From: Parus major
Lineage: Eukaryota > Chordata > Aves > Passeriformes > Paridae
Length of the DNA stretch: 64,000 nt
Direction: 5' to 3'
Assembly: GCF_001522545.3 (NCBI RefSeq)
Contig: NC_031776.1
Location: 27,787,634 to 27,851,633 of the forward strand
Part shown: piece by piece, positions 12,801-25,608 of the stretch
Layout of the letters: the number at the start of each line of letters is the position of its first letter
Numbering within the stretch: the first letter of the stretch is position 1
Position numbers and translations under genes: made by a program
Notes under the pieces: generated by a model
Told to the model about the DNA's origin: nothing
Seen by the model: the letters and a program-made list of their open reading frames with translations, nothing else
Databases searched by the model: none

Positions 12801-15617
12801 AGCTATGCTATTGCTAAACACTTTTTGGAAGCAAAGGGGTGAGGAGGTAGCTCGGCTGCTACTGCTTGCTTGGTCTCTACAAACAAGCTCACTGCTGGTC
12901 TCTTGATTACTGCAGAGCTTGGACCTTTCTTCCCCCCCATCTTTTTATGCTGACATCTGTCTTTTGGACATCAAAGTGCAATCTTTCAAAGCCAGAAAGT
13001 TGTATGACTTACAGAACACTTAAATGATAATCTGCAGAAATGCGGGTGAGCTCGGTCCTGGAAGAGGCATTCTGCTGTCATGATGTGTTAAAACAGCTCT
13101 TTGTATTTGGTCAATGGCAAAGATTCATTTGAAAGTATTAGCTATCATCAGGGCTTGACCTCTTCAGAAAGTATTCTTTAGTCAGGGTTTTAAAGTGGAT
13201 TTGGAAAGATAATTATTCTTGTCCCTGTGTAGAACCTGGGCGATTTATGTGCTCAGCTGACTTGCTGTCCTGGCTTCAATGGATATTTGTTCCATGAAGT
13301 GCATGGTTGTGCTGTGTGGCAGAGGACAATGGTAATGGGTAGATCAGATATGTGCAGAGATATTGCTCAGGGTGATACATCCTTAATTGTCAGTAGTATA
13401 GCAGGCAGTGTGCTCTGTAGCACTTCAGTACAGAGGAAGATAACACTATTTATCTCTTTGTTTTTTTTCTCTGTGTGTGAGTTCACAAAATTTTTTGCAA
13501 AAAGCTTCATTTGATGGCCATGAAAAGATTGTTTGTATCATTTAAGCCAGTATACCACTTAGAAAATTGAATTTTGTATGTCTCCTGCCTGATAGCTTTC
13601 TTTCTATAATATTTCAGTGTGCATTTTTTGTTCCCAACATGTCATTATTGCTTTATCCTGTGGCTTTCATTAGTAGCCAGTGTAATGTATCTCAGCTTTC
13701 TGGAGCTGCTAAAAATGGATATCACAACATTTGATAGGGCTTCCTAGGAAAAGTGAGAGAGTGGGTGGACGTATTTCCACAGGCTGAATTTCCATCAGAT
13801 TGCAAGATGCAAGTAGGCATTATCAAGAGGATATTTTTCTGGATCTCTCAGTCCCAAGTAATAGCTGAGAACTCTGATGTTGGACCAAATGCTGCAGTGG
13901 GATCCACTGGGTGAGATCTGCAGACTCAGGAACGTTTCCATGCTGTGTTCCTCAATAGCAAAAACTCTGGGTGGAACATCATAGCTACTCTTTCAGTGCA
14001 GTTTTATAAATATCAGGTTTATAAAAGGCTAATATAAATGTCCTGTATCAAGTACCTGGCCATGACAGCTGCACTCTGCCATCAGTCAGCTCCCATGAAA
14101 TACGGGAAATGAAGTTGTCTCCCACCACAGCTGGTTCTGGTCAGTTTAAGCATTTTGGGGTAAAACTGCTCTCTGTGATGTGTTTGTGCATCTCTACCAG
14201 GGGTGCTGACTGGACCTGTGACAAAGCTGCAGGATGCAGACATAAGAGATGCTGAGGGCCATCAGCACAACTGCTGTTTCCCATGACTGACACACGCATG
14301 TTGCACCAGCTGGTGGTGGCAGAGGGGTAGAAACAGATCTTCTTAAAAACAGATCTTGCACCTGCTAATATAAATTAATTATTATAGTAATGAAGCCAAA
14401 GCATGATGAATCTGTTCTCTCCAGTCCATCTTTCACTCTGCTTTTCTTTGTAAGCAAGCAGAAAAGCATCACTGCATTTCTTTCTTTTCCTTTGTGCAGT
14501 TAGTTTGTTATTTCTGATTTGTCATCGCTCCTAATGTTTTATTGACTTCTGACTGTGACTTGTTTATTCAAAGTAGTATTAAGTGCCTGGGAGTTACTGA
14601 ACAACTAACATAATGGACAAGTCATTCCAGCAGCAGAGCTGGAGCTTGCAGGAAAAGGTCATGAAAACCCTGGGTTGAGTTGTAGGTTGGAAATGTGTAC
14701 ATGGTCTGTTCTATCAGCAAAGCTAGAAGCCAAATATAAGAAGGTGTGTGTGGTTGCATGTTTCTGTGTGAGAGCAGGGATGCCTGGCATGAGATGTTTA
14801 TGCATGATGAACTTCTGGCTGGCAAAAAATATAAAAGTGTGTTATTAAAACTGCTTCAGCCAAAGGAGTGAAATCTCACCTGCAGTAGGAGATGTGGGAG
14901 AAACTGTGTTTTCTCCTCATCTCTTATTTACTGGAGGTATTAAATGTCCTTTGGTTGACTTTGGTCTAGATTGAGGTCTGCTGCCCAATGTTATACTCGA
15001 GGGAAGCTCAGCAGCTGCCTGTAGCAAGGTTCTACAGGCTGCAATAGGTTGTCTCAGATCAAAATATAATTTCCCTATCTTTAGAAACCTATCTAATAAA
15101 CTTGGTGGACTGTTACTGACACATTGAATGTCACAATTTCCTCCTACCTGGAACTGCTGGTTTTTGCAGAACATTCTGCTCTGTGAAACCACTAACCAGT
15201 AAAATCCGTTCAGAAGAAGGGAAAATGTGTGTGGGAAAAAGATTTCATAATTCAATCTGTGAAATTAAAATATCATTGCCAATATATTGCACTTCTGTCA
15301 CCTCCATTGAAAGAGAAAATGCAACCTGGCAGTGGGCTGGAAAGAGGGGCCCCAGACTATTTCCCCGTGTTTCAGGGAGGAGTTGGATGGTCATCTGACT
15401 CCAGCTGTCCGGGATCTATAGAGCAGCAGCTTGCACCCTCTGGAGACCAGTCAGATCTCATTAACCTGTAAACAGTTATTTGTGCAGCTCTGAGCTCCCC
15501 CTCAGTGAAAAGAAGGCAATTTGCTGCATTTAGGTGATAATCTTTTAACCTGTTCCATAAAGAAAGGTATGTTTGGGATGGAGTAGATATTCCTGGTAAC
15601 TCTGGTATCCAGAATCA

Positions 15618-15725
15618 TAGTCCAGTGGGGTTAATGGTGGATTTGGCAGTGCTGGGTGAACAGTTGGACTCAATGATTTTAAAGGTATCTTTTCCAACTT
15701 CAGTGGTTCCATGAGTCTATGATAG
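15618..15725 (+). mobile_element. CR1 LINE fragment, 3' end (sense)
   Basis: The sequence matches the well-known avian CR1 3' end in order: TTAATGGTGGATTTGGCAGT, then GTTGGACTCAATGATTTTAA, then TCTTTTCCAACTTCAGTGG, and a decayed terminal octamer-type repeat TCTATGATAG. It is a short 5'-truncated copy, as most CR1 insertions are. Mismatches to the recalled consensus show it is old. Only the extreme 3' part is present, so it has no coding capacity. The left boundary is approximate. Confidence 0.85.
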
Positions 15726-16329
15726 ATGAGATGAGATTGAGTGCATACCCTCTGTCTTTGAAACCTGCCCTGTGGCTTTTTGTAACTCTACCTTCCGGTG
15801 AGTATCATTTCAGCAAATTTAAGGGCTGCTTGTCTGGAAAGAGATCCAGACAGCTTGTGAGACTTTAATCCAAATCATGTCTTTATATATGTCCTTAGCT
15901 GGAAGAAACTAAAGGAAAGCTGCATTTTCAACCTATTGGTGATCCTTTTGAATTTGACATTACAATAACATCACAGGTTATTAGCACAAAAATGTCAAGC
16001 TCCTTACAGCAGTAAGTCTTAGGGCTATAAACATTTATACTAGCATGCTAAAGAGATTTGGGCATAAGGGGCCATACTGGCATCAGAGAGCAGCTGAAAA
16101 TATGAGTAGGCTAACATTAGATTAAACAGAGGCAGGCAGTAATTTAATTGGCATTTATACGTTGAGAGAAGGAAAAAATAGTAAGTTAAAAAAAGAAATG
16201 CGGCTAGGAAGCTTTTGGAAATCAGGGAGGTAATTTGCTTTCCAAAATGATTCACAGCATCTCGTGTTAGCTAATTAACAAAACAGCAGGTTTGTGAGTT
16301 TAACTGCAGCGGGGTTAGGGCTCCGTGGG

Positions 16330-17340
16330 CTCGGTTCTCGTCCATGTGTTCACTGGGGTCTGTTCAACCCCCTCTGTGCTTTTGCTCTGCTCTCTGGCAT
16401 CTGGGGGAGCCTGGCCTCTTCAGAGGGCAGAGTTACAAGTGGCTGCACTCTGCGATAGGAGCCAGATGAGGGTGAAAGGGGCAGGTGGAGAGGCAGGAGA
16501 TTATCCATTGACTGGCATGACTCAGCCATCCATAAAATGATTTTCATTAATGTTTAATGTATGTCAAAAATGTCAGCATCCGTAAGAGAGGCAGATAAAT
16601 AATTTAGTCCTGTGAGTGTCTTGCCTTCCCCCTCCCACTGATGAATGTAAAATGTTTGCCCTAGTTTTGTTTGGATGTGGGATGCGGGTGTGGGAGTTAA
16701 AGCGGCTGCTGTTACACCCTGAGTGTTTCCTGGGCAGACTCTCAGAGGACCTGCTGCCTCTGCAGCTTCACAGTTCAGAGCTGGGTCAGAGAGCTCTGGA
16801 CAATCTGGAGTCAGCTGCAAGTGGGGTGTGCACAGGCCCTGTTGGTGGGCTGGTGTTGGCTGTAGATTGGTTGGCAGAGGAGTAGACCCTGGGACATTGT
16901 AATAAGGACAGAAGAGTGGGTGTGATGGGAGGTCCTCCTCCCCAGGTAAGGGCTGTGGAAGGCAGCTCTTGGGGTAGCCCAGCATCACAGTGCAGCCCGT
17001 GAGCCTTTCCCTGTGCTCCCAACAGGCCTGCCTGATGTGCCCTGAGCTCTCCCTGATGTCAGCTGCAGTGCTTCCTGCTGCTCCTCTTGCTGCCTTGGTT
17101 TTGCTGGGTTTGTTCCAAGACACATTACCCAGAGACCTACAACTGCCCTGTTTGAGTGACCTGTGTCCTGCTCAGGGCTGGGAGCAGCCTCTGTGATCCC
17201 ACCAGGGCTTTGGCTACTCTCCCACATGCCCCTCTGCAGGGACGGTTTCTACTTTTGCCTGCCCTGTGTCAAGAGCTTAGGGCATGGATCTTGCTTTATC
17301 CCTAACCAGGGAATTCATGCACAGGAAGGGAAAACTCCCC
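16330..17340. other. GC-richer intronic tract
   Basis: Another GC-richer block, holding the longest open frame of the window (189 codons, minus strand, 16554-17123) plus overlapping frames on the other strand. No family resemblance and no conserved domain are visible. It ends just before the 27-T run. Confidence 0.5.
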
Positions 17341-17374
17341 TTTGAATTGCAGATTTAGGTTTTCTTTTATTCCT

Positions 17375-17377
<3 letters not shown>

Positions 17378-17404
<27 letters not shown>
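17378..17404. repeat. Poly-T tract of 27
   Basis: Twenty-seven uninterrupted T bases follow a T/C-rich lead-in. It could be the poly-A tail of an old antisense retroposed sequence, but no retroposed body was recognised beside it, so plain slippage is as likely. Confidence 0.9.
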
Positions 17405-17410
<6 letters not shown>

Positions 17411-18885
17411 GCTTCCCAGGATGACACAATAGCTGCAAGCTGAAATCATAAGCCCTGGCAGAAAGAAAGAGGGACCAAAGGAGATGAGCAAAGGCAGAAA
17501 TGTATCCAGTCAGAAGGGATTTGAGGCGACGTGAGACAGGGGAAATGTAAGCCTAATTAATTGTGAGGTGCTGGTTTGTGAATGTTGAATGAACCACAGT
17601 CAAAAATGACTAATTTAAAACCTGCTCTCATATTCATATTAGACACAACCATCCTTCCTGGACAGGGATTTTTCTGAAGGCAGTGGGAACTTTGTCAATC
17701 TGTTTGGATGGGGCATGTTGAACTGTCAGAAAAATTAAAAAGAGAAAAATGTAGAGTGTTTTTAACCATGGGGAGAAATGCAATTGCCTTGTTTGTTTAG
17801 GTTGTTGGTTTTTTTTTCCTTTTTAGGGCAGTCACAGGCTTTGGGACAAGGATCTCAATTGGCCTCTAATTAAAGTTGCTTTCTTAGTGTCTGGCATGAA
17901 ATCCCCCTGAGAGGCAGATGTTTGCAAAGCACACTCGGGGCACTGGCATATGGTTCCTTTGTACGGCTTGTGTTTCAGCAAAGTGCCTCCTCAGTGTTGT
18001 ACATAATTAGATATTTTATTTTATTTTTTTGTCCTGGAGAAGTTACTGGTGGCTGGGGACCTCCAGGATGTGTGTAGGAGGCTTTCTGGGACACGGGTGG
18101 GAAACCCTAAGCACGTCACTGCTGTGTGACAGGTGCTGGCAGATGCCCTTTTTACAGCTTTTTGGAAAAAGCCTGTTGACTAAACCAACACCAGTTAAAG
18201 GATATGATTCTAACCTACAGAATTTAATAGAGGATGGGACCCAGGGTACCCAGCCTCTACAGCTTCAGCCTGCATCCCTCATGTAGGAATCCATCAGCAG
18301 TTCTAAACTTTTTATGGGATTATAAAATTCCGAGGAATGTTTCCATAAGAAACCCAATTGTAATTGAGAGGGGAGTGAAATGAAAAGAAAATATTCACGC
18401 ACACTAGGCCTGGATAGAGACCATGGCCATGTTTAAAATGTGACTTCAGATTACAAATGGCCCATAGCTGTTTATTAACACCATAAAAGACTTGCATCTG
18501 GGTGGTCACTGATGTGTAGAACAATCTGTAGATGGCAAGAAACTTAACCACTAAAAGCTCAAGGTGCTGAAAATACTTATTTCCCTCTAGGGCAGCACAT
18601 CTATCCCTTGTACACTTAAGAAATAAAACACAAGATTTTGTATCAGATGATCTAATTTTTCCAGTTCTCCTAATGTCTCCCATTCCTTTCCAGAAAATCC
18701 TTTCTGTGATCACCAGAGCAAGTCTTTCCTACTGTCGATGCCTCATTTTTGCCTGTCTATAAAAGTGCACTGCAACAGTTCCCTGCCTCAGAGAACTCAG
18801 AGAGGTTTTTTCAGACAAAATTAATTCATGTTTGGAAGGTGCTTTTGAGGTCTGTGAACCTGACTGTGCTTTACTAATGTGGGCA

Positions 18886-19035
18886 GTCATTATTTCCGTT
18901 CTGTAGAGAGGAAAACCAAGATCTGGCACAGTTAAAACAGCTTGTTCAGGATCTTAAAGCAATTTAGGAGCAGAACCACAAATAGAGCCAAGTCTTTTGA
19001 CTAGCAGTCAGATGTGCTATGCACAGGGCTACCTA
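18886..19035 (-). mobile_element. MIR-type SINE remnant (antisense)
   Basis: Read on the minus strand this resembles MIR. On the + strand the order is CATTATTTCCGTTCTGTAGA, GAGGAAAACCAAGATCTGGC, CAGCTTGTTCAGGATC, GGAGCAGAACCACAAATAGA and TGTGCTATGCACAGGGCTAC. This mirrors the reverse complement of MIR from its 3' core to the tRNA-related head. It is one of two MIR-like relics in opposite orientation about 2 kb apart. Confidence 0.7.
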
Positions 19036-19317
19036 TAATGTCTAATTATTTTTCTAAGTGTAAGAACTGAAAGATCTCAGCCTGATTCCAAAGTCCTGAT
19101 GAAAATGAAAAGGAAATGTGCAAAAGATTGACTCACAGCCATTGCATTCTCTTGGCATCTCTATTAGTGTGTGTTTAAAATGAAATGAGTAAAATCCCCC
19201 ATAGATGAAGTTGAAGCAGAGCCTCCGCTGCAGATTGTGCATAAATTCAGTATCCTTGTGATGCTTCAAATGGTTTTGTGCCACATGAAAAGGCAAAGCC
19301 TGGCTGTTGGCTTAGGT

Positions 19318-19344
19318 GGGATGCACAGGGTGGGATGTTTTGGG
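19318..19344 (+). other. G-quadruplex motif
   Basis: Four GGG runs at 19318, 19328, 19332 and 19342 are separated by loops of 7, 1 and 7 bases, on the RNA-like strand. It meets the canonical rule only just, so stability would be moderate. Confidence 0.55.
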
Positions 19345-20969
19345 CTTCAGATGCTGAACACGGCTTATTAGAGGCCACACGTGCAGACAGGCTAATGAAT
19401 TTGCATGCTTGCTGCAAGCCTCTCTATCTTTCTTGAGGGCTTGCCTATTCTTTGGCTTGATTTCAAGCTGAGGCTACTGTTTAAATGTGTGGACATTCAA
19501 AGGCTGTGCTGGGAGGCTCGATGCTGCCAAGTACCTCGTGGAAGGAATAACAATCTCGGCAATTAGCAAGGTCCCCCAAAGCCCAGGCCTGGCTCTCAGG
19601 CAGGGGAGGGAAGGGGGCTGCGCTGGCAGGGGCTGTCCCTGCACAGGGATTCGAGCACTGACAAGTCAGAGGGACCGACCTGTTGGTGTAGAGGGGGAGA
19701 AAAGCAGCCCAACCTCTGATGTACACTGGCAAAACTTGGAAGGGGAAGTAGCCTTTAGTACTGTGACCAGAAGGATATTTCAGCAAGCAGGAGTGGTGTA
19801 TAATTAATAGAAAGAAGGACAGTATAAAGAAACATAGAGAAAATAACATTAGTCTTGGACTGAGCCTGACTATTACATATAAACCCAACATTCATCTTTT
19901 AATTTTAGAATAAATGCAGCAATGTAATGCATGTGACTTTTGTCTCAGCTGGGATAACGAGTGTGGCATGTGGTGCAGTGAGATTAATCTTTTGTACAGA
20001 CTATCTATTTGGTGTCCAAGGTTCTTGCAACTTTTGAAGCTATGGCATGGATCTGTGTGTCAGTGTGCACACTGGATCTGGTGGCTGGAGAAAGCGAACA
20101 AAGGTGCATGGAGGGGCACTGCCACCATCCTTGCCCCCAGGCTGTGGTGCTAATCCAACCTCCCTTTCACCCTGTCTCTGCACAACCTGCAGTCCTAAAT
20201 GCTTCCTGTGAGACCAGGTATTACCTTTTATTGCTTATTATGGAGAAGTATATAGTTCTGGGTTAGTCTTCAGTAATAGCTGGTAATAATATTTACAGCT
20301 TAATTTTGTGGCTTTTTCTCTCTGCTGCTGTCTTTAGATACAATTCAATTGAATCCTTCCTTCCTCTGTGAAATCAAAGCTTGTTCTTCTGCTGTGTGCA
20401 GTGGGGAAGGATGGCAGGGGAGCCTTGCAGGCTCCTGGGGAGCTCAGGGCACCAAAATGCTCTTTCTTTGCATCAGGGATCAGGCTGTTGTCCACAGAGG
20501 AGCGATTGGCAGATGCAGAGTGTCCAGCCTCATTTATCTATGCCAGATGGTCCTAAAATACTAGTCCAGAGCACATGTTGCTTCTATTCAACCAAATGCT
20601 TGTGCCATGCTGTGGCCTCTCTGCCTTTGAACCAATGAGCCTCAGCCAGCAAAATCCCAGCGGCAAAGGCCCCAGCAGGCCTTGGCTAAGCCCCTCTGTG
20701 TGGCTTGTGGAAAAGAAGAAAAATCAAACTGGGAAGGCTCACAGCCCTGCAAGGACAGACAATAGCCTGCAGGAAGGGGAGGAAGGGGTTAAAGAGGGTT
20801 TAGCACACACAAAAAGTAAATATTTGAGGCATAAATGCAGAAGGAAAGAATAATGGAGAGAGAAGGGCAGGAGGAGGAAACCAGAAGTGTAAAGAGAAGA
20901 AAAAGGAGGATTATATTCTGCTGGAAAACAAAGGGATGTTTGTATGAGAAAAGCATTGGGGAAATGAGG

Positions 20970-21062
20970 GTTCAGCTCTGCACAAACTTTCTGTCTGACA
21001 CTGGACAAGTCAATCTCTCTGTGTCTCAGTTTGCAAAGGCTACAGTGGGAATACTGAGGTCT
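20970..21062 (+). mobile_element. MIR-type SINE remnant (sense)
   Basis: TCTGACACTGGACAAGTCAA, then TCTCTCTGTGTCTCAGTTTG and a run ending GTGGGAATACTGAG follow the MIR core order (GTGACCTTGGGCAAGT, CTCTGTGCCTCAGTTT, AAATGGGGATAATA). MIR elements are ancient amniote tRNA-derived SINEs. The core is recognisable; flanks are too decayed for exact ends. Confidence 0.75.
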
Positions 21063-21689
21063 CCTTTGTTCTGCCTCTCTCTGCTCACATCAGACGTCCC
21101 TTCTGTTTGTGTGTTGTAGAAAGCCAAGACACTACAGTACAGCAAAGACAAATAAATTCCACTGAGACTTTGTGGGGGGTGGGGTGGAGGAAATAATAAG
21201 GTAGAAAGGCAATAGGCTATGATAAACCTGAGAGATAAATGCCCCAAAAACCGAGGTGGGAGAGTGGGGGTATAGAAGCACAAGAGAGGCCTTTACTGGG
21301 GGAGGAAGAAATATGGACCAGATTAATCCTAATGTTGCATCCTGGACTCCAGTGGAGTTCCTTGAGGGATGGGTTTAGCCCAAGGAGTTCAGTTTTGTTT
21401 GGTTAAAGAAACTTTATGCCAAAGTTTTTAAATAGTCAAATCTGTTCTGAGAACTATGAGAATGTGGGCTGCCTTTCCTGAAACATTGCATGGGACTTGG
21501 GATGAACAACTCTTGCTGAAGGCATCAGGAGCCAAGTGATTAAACCCCATGCAGTGCTCTGACAGGAGGCCTTCTTCTTGCCTACGCATACTTTTTTTAA
21601 GTATAGAAAGTATTTCCATATTTCCAGCAGCTGATCTTTATTTGAAGCCAAGAGCTGCATTTTTCAGATTAGAACTGAAGCTTTTCTAG

Positions 21690-21785
21690 GAAAAGCCACT
21701 CTGGAGCAGACCACTGCTCCATCTAGCCTGAAACAGTGTCTCCAGCAGAGACCCTGCACTCTGCTTCGAGAAAGAAATGCTAAAG
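21690..21785 (+). repeat. Possible old amniote interspersed repeat
   Basis: GCAGACCACTGCTCCATCTA followed by GTGTCTCCAGCAGAGACCCT and CTCTGCTTCGAG resembles a repeat common in reptile and bird DNA that reads roughly 'gggtcagaccactggtccatctagccc ... tgtctccagcagtggccagtgccagatgcttc'. I recall the motif but cannot name its family with certainty. Confidence 0.4.
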
Positions 21786-22610
21786 CTCACAGGGCTCTCT
21801 CTGGGGATGATTTATTTTTCACTCCAAGAGTTAGTGCTTGGCTTTCACTTCAAAGTCTGTAAGCTTACATTCTTTACAAAATTCTTGCTTATTTTATTAA
21901 TCTTTACAGTTTTCTGGAGATGTTTGTTGTTTGCTGATCTCCAACCTGTTCAGGAAGCCCCTTGAGCTGCTGACCTCCATGTCCTTCAGCAGAGAGCTCT
22001 CCAGGCCAGTTGGGACATTTGTGCAGGGGAAAAACAAATTTTCTCAATTTTAGTATTGTTGCATTTACCATGGAAGCATGCCTTAAGCTTTTCAGCTCAT
22101 CCATCTGGCTTCTCATTACAGCATCTCCTCTAAAACTGTGAGCTGCTTCTGCCACCCAGGGAATCCCTGCTAGGAGATGTTCCGTGCACGTGTAATGCTG
22201 CTCTGCCCTGAAATGTGAATCAGCCATGCTGAGGATCCACTCTTAATTCTTCAGTGCTTCCAAGTTTACAAGAACACATGATACTGTCAGCTGTTCAGGC
22301 TGGCATGGTGTGCTTTCTTCTTGGGTCACTGGAGTAGTAAAAGTCTGTGGCCATAGTGTCCCTGCTCTGTGGATAGGACACTAAGCCAGGATGTGATGAA
22401 GATGTCAGGGGCTGCAGGGTTTACTGGGTCACAGTACCATGCTCTCTGTGCCTCTCTTCTGGTAAAGAGGTGATTGCAGTGCTCGTGTTTTGGCAGACCG
22501 TGCAGGTAGAAAACAAGAGGGGCTCTGTTGTGTAGTCCCATGTTTATGAGGATGGCAAACCAATGCATGGACAATGGCAGGATGGCTCAGCCTGTCCTTC
22601 CTTCATCCCT

Positions 22611-22630
22611 CTGTCCATCTCTGTCCATCT
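22611..22630. repeat. 10-bp tandem duplication
   Basis: CTGTCCATCT occurs twice in direct succession without mismatch. Confidence 0.85.
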
Positions 22631-25533
22631 GCTGCAGAAGGGCTGTCTGAGAGGAGCAGCAGGGAGGTGTAGGGCAGGCTACAAAGCACAGCCTTTGTGT
22701 GCATGGGGCTCTGCAGCAAAATGAGATGGTGCTCTGCAGACATGGCCTTGGATCCAGCACGCAAACAAACAAAACAAATGTATTAGAAACAGCTGGGGAA
22801 GAGGATGAAAATGAGCATCATTAGGGATATGCTTATAATAACTTACAAACTGGGGAATGCATCATTGCTATGCTGGCCTCTCCTGGAGACAGATTGGCTG
22901 CTGCTTTTGGAGTCTTTATTAGAGGCATTGGTTTTCCCATTTAGGCATACCTTGCCCCAGCTCTTGCTGGAAACCTGACAGCATGCTCTGAGATGTAGCC
23001 TCCAATGCAAGGATTTTGTCAGAAACTGGAGCAACCTCGGGAAGCACTGGCCGTGGCTTCATCTGTGGGTCATGAGCTGCCTCTTGGTTAAGTACCATGC
23101 ATTGTTTTAGGCACTGATCTGCCTTACAGAGTTTTCTTCTTCATCCTGAATGAAGTTCTGCAGCTCTTGGGACTTTTTGTTTATTCTCTGGTTGTAGGAC
23201 AGGCTCATAGTTTTTTTAATTCATTCATCATTTACTTTGGAGTGTGTCTGACCTGTCCTGGGTGATACTGAGAAAGGGGAAACTACCTGCTGCAGCACTG
23301 TCCCCACTCAAATCTTTCCTTGCCTCTCCTGTGCACAGTCAGGACATTGGGGCTGTTAACAGAGAGCCCCTTGCCTGCAGCCTGCCCTGCTGCAGCTCAG
23401 GAGATGACTGTCTTTTAAAGTCACTAGTTTTTCTCCTGGTCTCCATGCATATTTCCCCTGTGAAATGCAGTCCTTCCTTGCAAGAGAGTGTCTGAAACTG
23501 GCCTTCAGCCCTCAGTATAGTGAGTTCTTGTGAAGAAGTCCTTATGGTGTGCTTTACATATGCCCACTGGCTTTTTTCAGCAGTGTTCACAAAGATTTCA
23601 GTTGTAGACTGTCTGCTCTTCATATTTGTCTGCCTAAGAATTGACTTTGCCATTTTCCTGGAAAATTTAACAAATACTGGGCAAAACTCACCTTGCACTG
23701 ACACTGCAGATCTTGCAGCTGGATAAATTTGGCTGAGTACTCCACCTGAGTGGAGTGATGTGTCTCGCACATTGGCTGTTCTTGATTGCTTCATGGTTGG
23801 ATGAGATGCTTATATACAAAGCTTCTTAAATTCTACAGTGCCTGTGGCTGAGCACTTTCTACCTTTGATGTGAGAACTAGCCACAGACTGGGATCTGAGA
23901 GGTTATTCTTGTTAAGAGGATAAGTTAATAGCAAAATCTCATATATTTAACACAGAGTGCACAAAGTCCTGCTTACTTGAACACAGAAAGAGTTCAAAAT
24001 CAGGACTCATTTCCCTGGTCCCAAAACAGTTTACTGACACAATACACTCTTTAGGCTTCCCCTGGGACTGTGCTGCAGTATCTGTTCAAATTGCAGTTAC
24101 AGTGGTCTTGGCCTTGCATTGAATTACCTCACTCCTTTGACTTGTAGTTTTCACTAGTTTAGGCTTAGTCGTTGAGCTTTACACATCTCCTGGAGCTCAG
24201 TGTCACATAAGTGATAGCTCAGAGCAAGTGGGGACACAGGGAGGTAGCTGTAGCCTTTGGTCACCAGGGAGGGACATATTTACATGTACAAGACAGCCTT
24301 GTTGCACAATCTGACTGCAAAAACCAGTAACTCAACCATAGTAATACAAACACTTGTAGATCTGCTGTGAGTGAAAATGGATGTTTTGGTCCTCATCCTG
24401 TCTGTGCCAAATGTCTGCATGGATTGAAGCACTTTGCCTTTGGAGGCTGCATGTTGGGAGCAATGATGACAGTGTAAAGGGGGTGCTTTTATCCCCAGTC
24501 CCACTTTCAGACCCAAAGGGTCAGGTACTCTCTGCTGCATTCAGCAAGGAGGGTGTGATGGCTGCAGCAAATTTCCTACCCTGGCACCATATCAGAAGAA
24601 TGTTGGTTACTGCCTGCCTGTGAAAGGCAGAAAGTGAAAATACAGGGTTTCAATTGTGTTGTATTCTTTGGTGAGCTGGAATAGATCTAAGGCCATATGG
24701 AAGATCACTTGTCACGATGGCTATTATTCACTACCCAGTGATGGATGAGTTAATTTTCAGGGGAACTGCAAAGGTGTCCTTCAAACCCACCTTTTGTGGG
24801 AATAGCAGTGTCTGGCTTGCTCTGGGGTGATTCCTTACTGCTCATCTTTTGTAGAGCAGACATGCTGCTGGAGCCTGAAACTGGGCAGTTCTGGAGTAAA
24901 GCTCTGTGACTTCTTGGGGAATATTCAGGATGCATAAAGTGATTTGGCACATCAGGGAAGACCTGTGCAGATATGCTTAACGTGTAGTCAAACAGCATGA
25001 AATGTGCTGGGGCTTCAAACCACTCCTTACCCAGGGAAGACTTTGGCTGGCTCCTAAGGAGCAGCAGAAAGGGACAAAGAGGAAAAGCCCTTTTTAAGCC
25101 AGCCCCTGTGCAAATCTGTCTCAAAGGCTGATGTTAAATGGATGTGTATATGCTGTAATGTCCCCTGCAATTTTGCCTGGGCTATGCTCAGAACAGTGAA
25201 GGGAGAAGGCTCCTGGCTTGCTCTACAAGATGAGCATCTCCCAGGCTTGATAGGATGGTCTGTGAAAAAGGCAGCAGGGATTAATCTGGTTACTTGGTAG
25301 GAAATTTCTTAACGTTTCAGAACTTTTGAAGGATAGAGCAATGAGCTGATTCTCTGTATTTTTAGGTTTTTTTTAATGAACACATCTCTATTTATGTTAA
25401 TGTTGTTTGTTCATCAGCCTTTTGGGTATCTTTGTTGGTGCTTTTATGTATTTTATAGCCTATCTCCAGTTTGATTTTGAGAAACAGAACATGCTCTCTT
25501 CTAATGTGACTTTCCTGTTTTTCTGTTTTGCAG

Positions 25534-25608
25534 GCTCTTTTCGAAATGATGGTTTAAAAGCTGCTGATGTGCTTCCTATACTGAAGGAGAAAGTGGCCTT
25601 TGTGTCAG
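25534..25608 (+). CDS. KALRN: KALRN coding exon: start of the SEC14 region
   Basis: This 75-base internal exon begins with two bases (GC) completing a Gly codon from the previous exon. It then encodes 24 residues, starting SFRNDGLKAADVLPILKEKV and ending with Ser, and leaves one base (G) for a split Gly codon. The acceptor is a long pyrimidine tract ending in TTTTGCAG at 25526-25533; the donor is CAG|GTGAGC at 25606-25614. This segment leads into the SEC14 (CRAL-TRIO) domain, and human kalirin as I recall it is identical apart from a Ser where this sequence has the second Ala of LKAAD. It is the second coding exon if the upstream exon is the standard first exon (inference). The frame happens to stay open upstream to an ATG at 25407 and closes at 25626-25628 after the donor. 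The next exon lies 10.3 kb downstream and joins in phase. Confidence 0.96.

Larger units (their letters stand above)
1..25533 (+). other. KALRN: KALRN intron, 3' part (upstream of first visible exon)
   Basis: No exon was recognised here, including nothing resembling the recalled kalirin first exon (beginning MTDRFWDQWY). The intron therefore extends beyond the left edge. Contents: a (GT)n microsatellite at 811-840, T/G-rich tracts at 2228-2273 and 3311-3480, and a 29-bp tandem duplication at 9661-9718. There is a CR1 3' tail at 15618-15725, GC-richer DNA at 16330-17340, and a poly-T run of 27 at 17378-17404. Two MIR-like SINE relics lie at 18886-19035 (antisense) and 20970-21062, with a possible further old repeat at 21690-21785. 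The rest is unannotated, mostly unique-looking intron. No CpG island was evident, so an internal alternative promoter is not supported, although kalirin is known to use several first exons in mammals. Confidence 0.9.

Noticed and set aside
16554..17123. Longest open frame in the window, 189 codons on the minus strand
   Set aside because: It lies in a GC-richer tract where stops are rarer, overlaps frames on the other strand, and shows no domain, signal or family resemblance. One such frame in 64 kb is expected by chance.
19481..19891. 136-codon minus-strand frame overlapping a 106-codon plus-strand frame
   Set aside because: Overlapping frames in a GC-richer patch; neither resembles a protein family.
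23339..23794. 151-codon open frame on the minus strand
   Set aside because: Random-looking composition, no family match, antisense within an intron.
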